The notes beneath the pieces are model-generated. The model worked only from the letters and a program-made list of their open reading frames with translations, ran no database searches and was not told where the DNA came from. From Nostoc sp. MG11 (GTDB lineage: Bacteria > Cyanobacteriota > Cyanobacteriia > Cyanobacteriales > Nostocaceae), in the NCBI RefSeq assembly GCF_014904695.1, contig NZ_JACXXN010000003.1, positions 124,001 through 188,000 on the forward strand: DNA of 64,000 bases, written 5' to 3'. Shown here piece after piece: positions 20,452-29,911 of the stretch. Positions within the stretch are counted from its first letter, which is position 1. Every line of letters begins with the position of its first letter. Made by a program: the position numbers and the translations under genes.

Positions 20452-21195
20452 GACTAGTTTTGGCAACACACTGTCGAGCTGAGCGCGACATTAATTTCTC
20501 ACTTTAATGTACCGTCTTGTTCCCATCACTAACTGATAAAAATCAACAGATGCTCTCAAGTTTATGGTAGAGATGGGAAATCCTAAAATATTGACTGTTG
20601 GCTGTGTACAAGCACAAGATGTGTATGAGATAAAGCATTGCCGTTTCTGGCTAGCTATCAGCAAGTGCATGAGCAAATAACTCTCTCAGTATTTACTTAG
20701 TTATCTTAGATTACTATACGTCTTTAAATTATTGCCGTAATTTTCATTAAGAGTTTATATCCTTACTGTTTGACTTCCTTAAATACGCGGGTAGCTAGTT
20801 GATTGATTCAAAATAATTTTTCTAAATAGAATTCAGTAATATTTCTCTTTTAATAACAAGATACATAGCACTAAATTATTAATAGTTGTGCTGACTTAGT
20901 TCATAACTAAGCTGAGATTATTGTAGGTGCATTTATATTGTAGAATATCTAGCCATTTAGATTAAACTGCATTTAAATATGAACATACAGAAGACGTTTT
21001 ACCTGCTGTCACTGATTAATAAAAAAATTTTATTTTTTACAACATGTGGGTATAAGTTCGTATTAACAAGTGAATCATTTCCTACTTAATCATTTCTTTG
21101 ATATTGCAAATATTTATTTAGGAAAGATAGCAGATTTTATCTTTGACTAATAAACAGCACAAAATTTTCAAATTTTAAATATCTCTTAACATATT
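20452..21195. other. Intergenic, no gene recognised
   Basis: This very AT-rich spacer lies between the divergently read ketopantoate reductase and the small exported protein. A 61-codon minus-strand frame at 20491-20676 has no recognised domain. I see no clear structured element. Confidence 0.45.
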
Positions 21196-21522
21196 GTGAA
21201 AATCTTCATGCAGCAACATATTTGGAATCTACTAATACTCGGATTAGGAGCTTCTACTGTGATCATTACTCCATGTCACGCTCAAACTCCAGTGGAGTCA
21301 AACAGCAAAAATACTAATAATATTAGTTCCACCTCTTCTGAGCAAACTTCCACCATAATAGAATTGAGTGATTCTGCCAGTTTTACTAATAGCGAACCAC
21401 CTATCTTCACGGAGACGACTCCCAACTCTTCTGTTTCTAGCGCCAGCATAGCTGCAACTAAGCCTAAGCCACGTATCCCAATATTTAGTAGAGTTTTTCC
21501 TTCACCTTCTATGCAGCAGTAA
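21196..21522 (+). CDS. Small exported hypothetical protein
   Basis: This 108-aa frame starts at GTG 21196, with an alternative ATG at 21208. Both give the same signal peptide (IWNLLILGLGASTVIITPCHAQ), ending in a typical AQ cleavage site. The mature part is low-complexity and rich in Ser, Thr, Asn and Pro, with no recognisable domain, ending KPRIPIFSRVFPSPSMQQ. A strong terminator-like hairpin follows at 21602. Function is unknown; the signal peptide makes a real exported product plausible. Confidence 0.5.
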   Translation: MKIFMQQHIWNLLILGLGASTVIITPCHAQTPVESNSKNTNNISSTSSEQTSTIIELSDSASFTNSEPPIFTETTPNSSVSSASIAATKPKPRIPIFSRVFPSPSMQQ

Positions 21523-21565
21523 TCAGCTGATGAACATTTAGGCGAATGGCTTAGACTTTTCGCTC

Positions 21566-21589
21566 AGAGACGTTACATGTAACGTCTCT
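21566..21589. repeat. Perfect 24-bp palindrome, AGAGACGTT family
   Basis: The sequence reads AGAGACGTTACA and then its exact reverse complement. Related palindromes lie at 48570-48591 and 50138-50166, so this is a dispersed family. Confidence 0.7.
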
Positions 21590-21601
21590 ACTTATTCCAT
21601 T

Positions 21602-21626
21602 AGCCCACGAAAGTGGGCTTTATTTT
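21602..21626 (+). terminator. Rho-independent-type terminator
   Basis: AGCCCAC-GAAA-GTGGGCT forms a 7-bp GC-rich stem with a GAAA tetraloop, followed by TTATTTTT. It lies 80 bp after the small exported-protein gene and before chlI. Confidence 0.6.
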
Positions 21627-21786
21627 TGTAGCTGTCCCAGTGCGTTAATGTGCTTAGTTTTACTAAGCGCTGTTTCGATAAAGAGTTTTTTAAGATACCT
21701 TCATATGCAAAACGTAAATTGTTGGTTAGCGGCAGTAGTTTACAATAAATAACTGTAAATAAGAAAAATATTGTTAAGGTAACTTA

Positions 21787-22911
21787 GTGAGTCCAACTGC
21801 TCAATCCACGGCAACTGCGCGTCGTGTGGTATTTCCTTTTACGGCAATTGTAGGCCAGGAAGAAATGAAACTGGCCCTACTGTTGAATGTGATTGACCCC
21901 AAAATTGGTGGTGTAATGATCATGGGCGATCGCGGCACTGGCAAATCCACAACTATCCGGGCGCTGGCCGACTTACTACCAGAAATCTCTGTGGTGGCTA
22001 ATGACCCCTTCAATAGTGACCCCACTGACCCCGATGTGATGAGCGATGAAGTCCGCCAACTCTTAGAACAAGGTTCGGAAATTCCCATAGCTCACAAAAA
22101 AGTCCAAATGGTAGACCTGCCACTGGGAGCCACAGAAGACCGGGTTTGCGGTACTATCGACATTGAGAAAGCCTTGTCTGAAGGTGTCAAAGCTTTTGAA
22201 CCAGGTCTGCTAGCAAAAGCTAATCGGGGTATTCTCTACGTGGATGAAGTCAACCTACTAGACGACCACCTTGTAGACGTGTTACTCGACTCTGCCGCTA
22301 GTGGGTGGAACACTGTAGAACGGGAAGGTATTTCAATTCGTCACCCAGCACGTTTTGTGCTTGTGGGTTCTGGAAACCCAGAAGAAGGTGAACTACGCCC
22401 CCAACTCCTAGACCGCTTTGGGATGCACGCAGAAATCCATACGGTTAAAGAACCAATCTTGCGGGTGCAAATTGTAGAGCAACGGGCAGAATTTGACCAA
22501 AATCCCCCAGCTTTTCTTGAAAAATACAAACCTCAGCAAGAAGCATTACAAGAGCAAATTGTCAATGCTCAGCAGCTTTTACCAGAGGTAAAAATTGACT
22601 ATGATTTGCGGGTAAAAATTTCTGAAGTCTGCTCTGAACTGGATGTAGATGGTTTGCGGGGTGATATCGTCAGCAACCGCGCCGCTAAAGCTTTAACAGC
22701 GTTTGAAGGACGTCACGAAGTTACAGTTGATGACATCCACCGGGTGATTACGTTGTGTCTACGTCACAGACTACGGAAAGACCCCTTGGAATCAATTGAT
22801 AGTGGCTACAAAGTTGCAAAAGCTTTTAGTCGCGTTTTTGGTGTAGAACTGACAGAAGATGATACCGCACAGAAAAATGGCGCGGGTCAAAAGTTAGGAG
22901 CTAGGAGTTAG
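21787..22911 (+). CDS. chlI: Magnesium chelatase ATPase subunit I
   Basis: This 374-aa AAA+ ATPase belongs to the ChlI-ChlD-ChlH complex that inserts Mg2+ into protoporphyrin IX, the first committed step of chlorophyll synthesis. It shows [20 protein letters not shown] at the N-terminus, Walker [10 protein letters not shown], the ChlI-specific [20 protein letters not shown], Walker [21 protein letters not shown], and sensor/arginine-finger region [16 protein letters not shown]. The length is normal for the family. The start is GTG ([13 protein letters not shown]). It stands alone, with short upstream and downstream spacers, and is among the most secure calls in the window. Confidence 0.97.
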   Translation: MSPTAQSTATARRVVFPFTAIVGQEEMKLALLLNVIDPKIGGVMIMGDRGTGKSTTIRALADLLPEISVVANDPFNSDPTDPDVMSDEVRQLLEQGSEIPIAHKKVQMVDLPLGATEDRVCGTIDIEKALSEGVKAFEPGLLAKANRGILYVDEVNLLDDHLVDVLLDSAASGWNTVEREGISIRHPARFVLVGSGNPEEGELRPQLLDRFGMHAEIHTVKEPILRVQIVEQRAEFDQNPPAFLEKYKPQQEALQEQIVNAQQLLPEVKIDYDLRVKISEVCSELDVDGLRGDIVSNRAAKALTAFEGRHEVTVDDIHRVITLCLRHRLRKDPLESIDSGYKVAKAFSRVFGVELTEDDTAQKNGAGQKLGARS

Positions 22912-22992
22912 GAGAAGTATGAGGAGCAGGGGAGCAAGGGGAATAAATTACTGATTCTTGACTCTTGACCCTTGACTTTTGACTCAGCACTC
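22912..22992. repeat. Dispersed purine-rich / TTGACTCTTGAC-type intergenic repeat
   Basis: A GGAGCAGGGGAGCAAGGGG run is followed by short TTGACtctTGACcctTGAC reiterations. An inverted copy occupies 28211-28293 and a related one lies at 55104-55170. These are common non-coding repeats in Nostoc-like genomes. Confidence 0.55.
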
Positions 22993-23040
22993 AGCACGGG
23001 CTAAACGCCCCGCTACCGCTAACACTACTCAGCACTGATT

Positions 23041-23337
23041 ATGAGATTTTGGCATTTTTGGTTAAACAGCTTTATTTTAGCTAGCCAATACAACCCGCCT
23101 CGGTTTGTAGAGTTATTGATGCTATTGCTAGCGATCGCTATGCTGGCAATAGCGAGTATTTCACCTGACAGACCATATTTAATCTTAGGTTTGAGCTTAG
23201 TAGTTGGGGCATCTATTTCCATCTTAGTACGGGAAGCGATCGCCCCCTCACACCAGACACGAATGACCAAACTCACAGCATTAATATTGCTGTTTATCAG
23301 CCTCTATGGTTTTGCTGACTTAATCTACACTCTTTAA
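23041..23337 (+). CDS. Small integral membrane protein, function unknown
   Basis: This 98-aa protein begins MRFWHFWLNSFILASQYNPP and then has three hydrophobic segments: about residues 22-41 (VELLMLLLAIAMLAIASI), 46-65 (YLILGLSLVVGASISILV) and 78-97 (LTALILLFISLYGFADLIYTL). No family is recognised. It is 129 bp downstream of chlI behind a dispersed repeat, so is probably transcribed separately. Coding appears real from the consistent membrane topology. Confidence 0.5.
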   Translation: MRFWHFWLNSFILASQYNPPRFVELLMLLLAIAMLAIASISPDRPYLILGLSLVVGASISILVREAIAPSHQTRMTKLTALILLFISLYGFADLIYTL

Positions 23338-23439
23338 TTAGTCATTTGTCTAAAGCTAATGACTAATGACCGAATAATTATTAATTCATAAGTCATAATT
23401 AAAAAATTCTATTATTAATTAGTAATTATGAATTATCAA

Positions 23440-24543
23440 TTATGAATTAGTTTGACTCCACCCCTGCATTTCCACTAATTCCATACACAAGTCATTAATT
23501 TGCTCTAAGTCAGGTTTATGAGGTAGAGTGGATTGTTCGTAAACAACTTCCATCTCGGCAACTAAATCTTCTGCTATTTTCATCAGCTGCTCATAAGAAT
23601 ATTCGCCCTTGAGGATAGCTTTTAAATCTTCAACATCACCAGCTATTTTCCTATCTACAATAACTTCTCCTCGCCGCAATATTTCCACTCCACTGCGTAG
23701 CAATCTAATGCAGTGCATCCCATGTTTGAGGTCAAAACCTGACTTTCTTTCCATTTCTGCTCTAGCTGGATTTCTATTTTCCTGCCAAGATAAGTAAGCC
23801 TTCCACTCTCTTAAAGCTATTTGATAATTTTGACTTTTCTGAAGCAAACGGATAAAATCTTTCCGACTATTTGTTAACTTCTGGGTATACTCTAAAGTTT
23901 CATCGGATAAAGTATATTGTTTCAACATACCTTTGAAATCAATATCTGCTGTCAAAAGTTTGTACAATTCCTCAGCTTCTTCTAAAAATTCAATTCGTCC
24001 TCTAATTAAGTTATAAAGATACTCCAGAAAAGCGTTTAGCTCATCTTTACTAAGAGGTGCTTCGTCTTCTATAGCAAAATCAGATGGTATTGGTTTTTTT
24101 TGCGGCGGCTTTAACAACCACTTACGATGAGTTTCCATCTTTTTGATTTGAGCAAAAGCGTAACCAGTATAAGTATGCTTAACTTTCTTGCTCAAAAATA
24201 GCTGTCTATAGTTAATTAAGTGCTGCCCTACTGGAGTTAAAACAGGATAGTTATTTAACCAAAGCAATTCTAAAACATTGGGATTTGCTCCCGACAATAA
24301 CTGGAGAAGTTTTCTTAACTCATATATAACTGTGTCTTTGTTGCCATCTATGAAGGGAAATATTCCTGGTTCATCCCAACCAGTATCTTTTTGTTCTATG
24401 CGATCAAATCCCAAGTAATACTTCTTAGGTGCAATAAACACTCCCCGATAATCCAAGTCTGAATCAGGACGATTTAAACCATAGCCGTGGCTACCTGCTA
24501 AACCAATTAAAATAGTTCTTTGCTCAACTTCTATTCTTTTCAT
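23440..24543 (-). CDS. Nucleotidyltransferase of the DNA polymerase beta superfamily
   Basis: This 367-aa protein begins with a minimal nucleotidyltransferase core: GLAGSHGYGLNRPDSDLDYRG carries the GS and DxD signatures that bind nucleotide and Mg2+. The rest is helical, with LLQLLSGANPNVLELLW and GFDLKHGMHCIRLLRSGVEIL. These are features of the YcgL-like uncharacterised nucleotidyltransferase family, whose substrate is unknown; phage-encoded relatives exist. It stands alone on the minus strand between two plus-strand genes. Domain identity is strong, biological role is not. Confidence 0.85.
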   Translation of the reverse strand: MKRIEVEQRTILIGLAGSHGYGLNRPDSDLDYRGVFIAPKKYYLGFDRIEQKDTGWDEPGIFPFIDGNKDTVIYELRKLLQLLSGANPNVLELLWLNNYPVLTPVGQHLINYRQLFLSKKVKHTYTGYAFAQIKKMETHRKWLLKPPQKKPIPSDFAIEDEAPLSKDELNAFLEYLYNLIRGRIEFLEEAEELYKLLTADIDFKGMLKQYTLSDETLEYTQKLTNSRKDFIRLLQKSQNYQIALREWKAYLSWQENRNPARAEMERKSGFDLKHGMHCIRLLRSGVEILRRGEVIVDRKIAGDVEDLKAILKGEYSYEQLMKIAEDLVAEMEVVYEQSTLPHKPDLEQINDLCMELVEMQGWSQTNS

Positions 24544-24690
24544 ATCAACCGATTAAAATATAGCTATCCTAACTCATAAGCTAAGTAGTATAGGCAGCAA
24601 TTGATATCTTGCAGCATTACCCTTACCTGCCCAGAACGCAAATTCTAGGCTAATAGAGCAACTCCACAGAAAAAACTCTCTGCTAAACCC

Positions 24691-25095
24691 GTGAAAAAAC
24701 GAGTAACACTCACCTTCCCAAAACGCGCTGTCCAAATGCCAATTACTTACCTATTGGCTAAAGAGTTCAATGTCGCCGCCAATATTATCCGCGCTCAAGT
24801 TGCCCCAAATCAAATTGGCAAACTGGTAGTGGAGTTAGCGGGGGATATTGATCAGTTGGATGCTGCAATTGAGTGGATGCGATCGCGAAATATCAATGTT
24901 TCTCATACCTTGGGTGAAATCGTCATCGATCCTGATGTATGTGTCCACTGTGGCTTGTGTACAGGGGTTTGTCCTACCGAAGCCCTCACCCTTAACCCCG
25001 AAACATTCAAACTCGTATTCACGCGATCGCGCTGCATTGTCTGCGAACAGTGTATCCCCACTTGTCCTGTACAAGCAATCTCAACTAATCTTTAG
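24691..25095 (+). CDS. NIL-domain ferredoxin with two [4Fe-4S] clusters
   Basis: This 134-aa protein starts at GTG (MKKRVTLTFPKRAVQMP). Residues about 1-75 form a NIL domain, the small ligand-binding fold also found at the C-terminus of methionine ABC transporter ATPases. Residues about 80-134 hold two ferredoxin motifs, CVHCGLCTGVCP and CIVCEQCIPTCP, each able to bind a [4Fe-4S] cluster. It is a soluble electron carrier, conserved in cyanobacteria; its partner and any amino-acid or thiol sensing role of the NIL domain are unknown. Its stop overlaps the 3' end of the convergent DUF3616 gene by 4 bp. Confidence 0.9.
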   Translation: MKKRVTLTFPKRAVQMPITYLLAKEFNVAANIIRAQVAPNQIGKLVVELAGDIDQLDAAIEWMRSRNINVSHTLGEIVIDPDVCVHCGLCTGVCPTEALTLNPETFKLVFTRSRCIVCEQCIPTCPVQAISTNL

Positions 25096-26162
25096 CCGAC
25101 GAGCTTTAATACATCCGCTATTACACCACTATCATTCACCAGCCTAGTTTTTGCTGGAGAGTCATAAACTACCAATAGCGAAGGTACACCAGTTATATCC
25201 TGAAAAAGCGTCATTCCCTCAGCATGATCTTCACGATTTCCATAGGGAATGTCTTGCACAAACTCTGGATTACTAAAGACATTTTCTCGTAGATTCACGC
25301 CATTTCTCCAGCGATAAACTTGCACAGGCCCATCTAAATCCATCGTCGGCCCAGCTAAGATTAACAAGTCTGTACCATCTACGCACAAATCCCGAATTCC
25401 CAAACCATTTAACCAGACAAAATGCTTTTTATATAGCTCTTTCTCCTCTCCAATTTGGCGCAGCGTTAGGATTCCAGAACTGCAATCTTTTAGTTCAATT
25501 TCCAGCACCATAGCCCAACCCCGCAATACAGGGCCACGCAAACCTAGAAAAATGCGGTTTTGATAAATAGCTATTCCTTCAATATCAAAGCCGTTATCTT
25601 TCCCAGGAATTCCTGTCTTAACGAACAATCCCAAGTGAGGATCATTTGCTAAAGCTGCCATCAGTAAGTTACCCTGGCTATTCACCTCCAGTTTAGCGGC
25701 ACTTAACAGCACATTTGGATTTTGAGGATGTGGACAAGATGAAAGTAACTTACCATCTATGAGGGGAATACGTCCTAAGAGGTAACGGTTGGGTTCTGAT
25801 TCCGTTTTTGCTAGCCTTTTTAAATTTTTTACATCGGTATTATCGGATTTAGCTTTTTTACGCTTGTAGCTATGAGAACCAACAAACCATAAGTAATAAT
25901 CTGTAAAAGCAAGTCCTTCAATATCAATTTCCTGGTCTTCTGGCGCAGGTAAACTGATAAACTCTGCTACCCGAAATTGTTGGTGGTCTGTAGTTTTATC
26001 AGCATCAACCAAAGATAGACGTTCAATAGTTGAGGTTTCATCTGACCCAAACCATAAATCTTTTTGGTTAGTTAGTAATACTGCTGATAAATCTTCTCTA
26101 TGTTCTTTAAAACAATCACCAAAAGTTAGGAGAACTTGATTAATCAAATGTGAGTTAGACAT
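25092..26162 (-). CDS. DUF3616 domain protein
   Basis: This 356-aa protein resembles the DUF3616 family: DLSAVLLTNQKDLWFGSDE near the N-terminus, IDIEGLAFTDYYLWFVGSHS, GFDIEGIAIYQNRIFLGLRGPVLRG and GIRDLCVDGTDLLILAGPT. The repeating IEG-type strands suggest a beta-propeller, as in phytase-like or esterase-like sugar-lactone families. No signal peptide is visible. Biochemical activity is unknown. It is convergent with the ferredoxin gene and the two ends overlap by 4 bp. Confidence 0.75.
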   Translation of the reverse strand: MSNSHLINQVLLTFGDCFKEHREDLSAVLLTNQKDLWFGSDETSTIERLSLVDADKTTDHQQFRVAEFISLPAPEDQEIDIEGLAFTDYYLWFVGSHSYKRKKAKSDNTDVKNLKRLAKTESEPNRYLLGRIPLIDGKLLSSCPHPQNPNVLLSAAKLEVNSQGNLLMAALANDPHLGLFVKTGIPGKDNGFDIEGIAIYQNRIFLGLRGPVLRGWAMVLEIELKDCSSGILTLRQIGEEKELYKKHFVWLNGLGIRDLCVDGTDLLILAGPTMDLDGPVQVYRWRNGVNLRENVFSNPEFVQDIPYGNREDHAEGMTLFQDITGVPSLLVVYDSPAKTRLVNDSGVIADVLKLVG

Positions 26163-26453
26163 TTTACATGATCTCTCTGATTACGAAGTTATTAATCATG
26201 CTATTTTAATGTTTTATTTAATACTCAGCAATAAAAAGCATCATAAACCATAATTTATATATAACTGACAATAGTAATATTTCTATTTATACCTTTGATA
26301 GCTCAGCCTTTTTATCTAAAAACAACAAGCATCAATAGTTATAATACTTCGCAATTATCACTGTAGTAAAAATAAATCTCAAAACATACATGGAAATTTT
26401 TAACTAATGTTATTATGCAATGACCTGTTTAGGTATTTCATCAAAAATCAATT

Positions 26454-27422
26454 ATGGAATTAGCAACCAAGCCCACAGTAAAAACACTCGGAGATTACGC
26501 CTACCAAGCGATTCAAAAACACTTGAAGAAAACCTTGAAGTGGGAAAAAGCAGTTAAGAAAGATGAAGATCCAGAAGCACTGCACCAAATGCGAGTGGGG
26601 ATGCGTCGCCTACGTACTGCCGTCAGTAGGTTGAGTATAGCGTTAGATTTACCAAAGTCAGCTAGTGATAAAAATATTGGTAAAATAGCTCGTCGTCTTG
26701 GTAATCTCCGAGATTTGGACGTGCTAAAAGAAACTTTGGAAAATAATTACAAACCAAATTTACCGCGCAAAGAACAGCAATCTTTGCAAACAGCTTTCAC
26801 TGCTTTAGCGAAACAGCGTGAAGATGTATTCTTGAATGTGCAAAAAACCTTAAAAAATGAACCCTACAAATCTCTAAAAGAGGAATTGAACGAGTGGTTG
26901 GATACACCCAGTTATCAACCTTTAGCATCGATTGCCATTCAGCAAGTGCTACCAGATTTACTTTTACCAGAAGTGAGTAGTTTCTTACTGCACCCAGGTT
27001 GGCTAGTTGGCACACAATTTGTGGAATCAGAGGTAACAATTCAGACCAATTGGAAATCAGAAAAAATAGAAAAACAATTGACAGAGCAAGGTGAAAGTCT
27101 TCATAGTTTGCGAAAAGAATCCAAACGCATACGTTACCAAATGGAGTTATTTACTGACTTATATGGTGAATCTTATGCGGCTTATCTTACAGAGGTAAAA
27201 AATATCCAAGAAATTTTGGGTACGATGCAAGATAGTGTAGTTTTGGCTGAGTGGCTCGCGGATATCTTCAAGTCAGAAATTCACACTGAGATGCCCACAC
27301 TTGCTACTTTGTTAACCGAAAATCGTTACCAGTCATGGCAGCAATGGCAACCCTTGCAAGAGCGATATCTGAAAGCTGAAACTAGACATAGCTTTCATTT
27401 AACAATATTGCACCCGATGTAA
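26454..27422 (+). CDS. CHAD domain protein (polyphosphate-binding)
   Basis: This 322-aa all-helical protein carries the CHAD hallmarks: ALHQMRVGMRRLRTAVSRL near residue 42, GNLRDLDVLKETL near 83, and the second-half motif LHSLRKESKRIRYQMELF near 216. The conserved His, Arg and Lys residues line a basic pore that binds inorganic polyphosphate in characterised CHAD proteins. No CYTH (triphosphatase) domain is fused and none lies adjacent. It is probably monocistronic. A role in polyphosphate granule binding is inferred from the family. Confidence 0.88.
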   Translation: MELATKPTVKTLGDYAYQAIQKHLKKTLKWEKAVKKDEDPEALHQMRVGMRRLRTAVSRLSIALDLPKSASDKNIGKIARRLGNLRDLDVLKETLENNYKPNLPRKEQQSLQTAFTALAKQREDVFLNVQKTLKNEPYKSLKEELNEWLDTPSYQPLASIAIQQVLPDLLLPEVSSFLLHPGWLVGTQFVESEVTIQTNWKSEKIEKQLTEQGESLHSLRKESKRIRYQMELFTDLYGESYAAYLTEVKNIQEILGTMQDSVVLAEWLADIFKSEIHTEMPTLATLLTENRYQSWQQWQPLQERYLKAETRHSFHLTILHPM

Positions 27423-27451
27423 TTTTATTTGCTTGAGCCGACAAGATTGGA

Positions 27452-28085
27452 TTAGCGAGCAGACAACTGAATAGGAGCCTCTAGCGACAAAACATAAACA
27501 CTGCTCTGGGGAATCTGTACAATATGGGTATTTTCTGAGGAGCGCAAGCCTGAGAGCAAGCCAACAGCGCTTCCCAGCATTGCTCCTCGGTCAAACTGCT
27601 CAAGATCTCCTTGGCTCAAATACCCCAATCCTGCCCCAAACAGAACCATTCTCGACAGCTTTGTCGTTAGCTCGCACCTGGGTAATGGTAGTGCCAGGAA
27701 TCATCTGACTGGATGCTTTAATTGAGACAATTCGACCATTAATAACTAACGACTGTCCAATAATTTTAGCGCCTCCATCAGTAGGTTTGAGGACAATGGT
27801 TATAGGAGTGTTTTCTGGTGCTACAACATTACCTTGATTATCTTTAATAGCGCTAGCTAAAGGAAGTGTGAGGGGATAATCCTTTTTTTGCCCAACATCT
27901 ACGGTAACGGATGCAGGAAATGAGATAATAATTGCTGTATCTAGAGGAATACTAATTTCTTGACTAAGTGCTTGGGGTTGAAGCGTCTGGCTTGGTACTG
28001 GTTGAGCAATAGCTGGCAATGTGATAGAACCCAACAGAGATACAGAACAGGCAAAGTTCAACAACATTTGCGTTTTCATAACCAT
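27452..28085 (-). pseudogene. Exported hypothetical protein gene interrupted by an apparent frameshift
   Basis: The 5' part (ATG at 28085; an upstream in-frame start reaches 28136) encodes a signal peptide (LLNFACSVSLLGSITLPAIAQ) and a beta-rich domain (AIIISFPASVTVDVGQKKDYPLTL, GRIVSIKASSQMIPGTTITQVRAN), and stops at 27600. The missing C-terminus is in the next frame, overlapping from 27649: VLFGAGLGYLSQGDLEQFD, AMLGSAVGLLSGLRS, then VQIPQSSVYVLSLEAPIQL. The Gly-rich glycine-zipper-like stretch plus VYxLxLxxP end is normally continuous with the first part in such cyanobacterial proteins. So a one-base shift lies near 27640-27650, beside TTTGGGGC. It could be decay, a sequencing error or frameshifting. 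Confidence 0.6.
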
Positions 28086-28136
28086 TTTTCCTTTTGATGT
28101 GAGTAGTGTTTTTTGGGTTTGAATCCCTTCACTCAA

Positions 28137-28504
28137 TCAATAGGTTTGGGGTTATGGGTTTATGCAGTCTATGTCAGAAAAATACTGTAGCGATTTTGCG
28201 ATGAATCAAATATGCCAGTCAAGAGTCAAGAGTCAGTAATTTATTCCCCTTGTTCTCCCTTGCTCCCTTGCTCCCCTGCTCCCCTGCTCCTCTGCTGGAT
28301 ATGAAAATGGGGATGGTGATAAATAAAGACGGGTTGAAGCCCGTCCAAATAGCTTGAAAGTGCAAATACACCTTGTATTCTGCTAAAGCTAACACAGTTA
28401 ATTTTTCAGAAGTTGCCAATTTGCCAATTAATAATCGTTGGCGCTAAGTGAAAGTGTGAATTCTTTTACCTTCTACAATGATTATTTGATTTTTTGAAAG
28501 TCCC
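28137..28504. other. Intergenic, repeat-bearing
   Basis: The spacer contains an inverted copy (28211-28293) of the dispersed purine-rich repeat seen at 22912. A minus-strand frame over it (28219-28419) is low-complexity translation of the repeat. A short hairpin-forming run GACGGGTTGAAGCCCGTCC lies near 28330. No gene is supported. Confidence 0.5.
28211..28293. repeat. Dispersed purine/pyrimidine repeat, inverted copy
   Basis: CAAGAGTCAAGAGTCAGTAA is followed by a run of TTGCTCCCTTGCTCCCC, the reverse complement of the repeat at 22912-22992. Confidence 0.55.
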
Positions 28505-29020
28505 TTAATCCTTAATAGGCACTCTGAGCATAAGCGCACCCACCCAGTCAGACGTGGGGCCGGCCGGATAATTGACGTGGCACAGCGCACACTCCGCTCT
28601 GAAGTTGCTGAGGGGGATCGATCGCCGATAGTACCATTTATTATCTGCGCGCTGGACGGACGTGGATGCCTGCCCTGACATCGCCAGCGTGTTTGCCTGA
28701 CGCTCGAAGTTGTCGCGGGGGCGATCGCTTTCCCGGAGTGGACCAACGGTGCCGACCAATCGCATATCCTTGTTCTGGTCGTTAAATATCAGTGAGATGG
28801 AGTGCTTACCCTGCTCCACGTTATCCACCGTGGTTTCGTCGAACTCCTGCGTCAACGCCGCGAACAACGTGTTGAGCATCAGATCACTCGTCTGTTCGGC
28901 GAACGTAATCTGCCCAGTTGTGGGTGGAATGTCATAACCACGGGCAATTGTCGTGAGACCGACACCGATGACAACAATCAGCACAAAGATCCCATAGCTG
29001 ACTAACTTTCTCAGACGCAT
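28505..29020 (-). CDS. DUF3365 (Tll0287-like) haem-motif protein with N-terminal anchor
   Basis: This 171-aa protein has an N-terminal hydrophobic segment (VSYGIFVLIVVIGVGLTTIA) serving as signal or anchor. A Tll0287-like sensor domain follows, ending in a c-type haem motif CALCH (C144, C147, H148) in RAECALCHVNYPAG. Related domains sense redox state or act as cytochromes. The gene is noticeably more GC-rich than its surroundings (for example around 28550-28720), suggesting transfer or different codon use. It stands alone, with no partner kinase beside it. The domain call is good; role unknown. Confidence 0.8.
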   Translation of the reverse strand: MRLRKLVSYGIFVLIVVIGVGLTTIARGYDIPPTTGQITFAEQTSDLMLNTLFAALTQEFDETTVDNVEQGKHSISLIFNDQNKDMRLVGTVGPLRESDRPRDNFERQANTLAMSGQASTSVQRADNKWYYRRSIPLSNFRAECALCHVNYPAGPTSDWVGALMLRVPIKD

Positions 29021-29787
29021 TTTCTTATCCTTTGGTTTTGTGTTCTCTACTCAGCAATTCCGCATCATGGATAGAGCTTTATACCCTGCCTATCCAGACA
29101 ACACTCACTCAGCGATCGCCAGCCTATAAGACACTACCAGCCCTCAGCTCGTGGAAGCTTAAATAATCTGTAGTAAGCCACTACGAAAGGAAAGAAATCT
29201 CCGATATTCTGGGTAAGAGGGCTTTTAACCCCTTACAAGCTCAAATTTGAAGCTTGATATGCAGAATCTTACCAATTGCTAGGGGAAAATACAAGCTGTT
29301 GCCTGTCTATTTGATACCGCAACAAAATAAAGTACCTTTTTTGGCGATCGCGACGCAACACTAGACTTTTAATTTCCACATCTCGTGAAAAGGAGGTAAA
29401 GTGCAGAGCGATCAAGCCATTTTTAGAGGAACTGTCCGATATTGGCGGCTTATTATAGACACTCCTCGTTGGCTACTAAGATCTGCCGTGCTGTAGTCAG
29501 ATACCGTAGCACAGGGGAATTTTACCAAAAGGCGATCGCCCAGTAGGGATGTATGCAAATCTAAAACTTTATTAAATAGCTACCGTTAATGCACATTTTG
29601 GACATTAGACTTCTTGTAAAAGTCAGGGTAAAGGTCAAGGGGTAAAGCGAAAAGGGACTTACAACCCTTCCCCTTTAACCTTTCCTCTTTTCCCCAAGGT
29701 GCAAAAATATATTTTTGCAAGAGCTTTATTGCATAGCGATTGCACTGATTCATATTTCTATTCTGCAACGCCAAACTTCAACGGTTT
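29021..29787. other. Intergenic, no gene recognised
   Basis: This spacer upstream of the TnpB element contains several HIP1 sites and the imperfect self-complementary stretch TGCAAAAATATATTTTTGCA at 29698-29717. I see no coding region or tRNA. Part of it may belong to the left end of the mobile element. Confidence 0.45.
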
Positions 29788-29834
29788 CGCTATCCCTCCC
29801 CACCCTCAACGAAGTAGGGTGGGGAGGTATAGCG
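29788..29834. repeat. Strong left-end hairpin upstream of tnpB
   Basis: The arms CGCTATCCCTCCCCACCCT and AGGGTGGGGAGGTATAGCG pair over 19 bp with one mismatch and a 9-nt loop. Its position just 5' of tnpB fits the subterminal palindrome at the left end of an IS200/IS605-type element. Confidence 0.65.
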
Positions 29835-29835
29835 G

Positions 29836-29868
29836 CTGATTTAGGGGGTTCGACGCCCCCGAAATCAG
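29836..29868. repeat. Second left-end hairpin upstream of tnpB
   Basis: CTGATTTAGGGGG pairs with CCCCCGAAATCAG (one A.G mismatch) around a 7-nt loop. It starts two bases after the first hairpin and ends 43 bp before the tnpB start. Confidence 0.6.
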
Positions 29869-29911
29869 CAAATTCATGGTATGTTAGCTGCATATTTTTC
29901 ACCAGTTGAAA

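Noticed and set aside
20491-20676. 61-codon minus-strand frame upstream of the ketopantoate reductase
   Set aside because: It has no recognised domain and no start signal; possibly a relic but not supportable.
28219-28419. 66-codon minus-strand frame
   Set aside because: Its end is a translation of the purine/pyrimidine-rich dispersed repeat.
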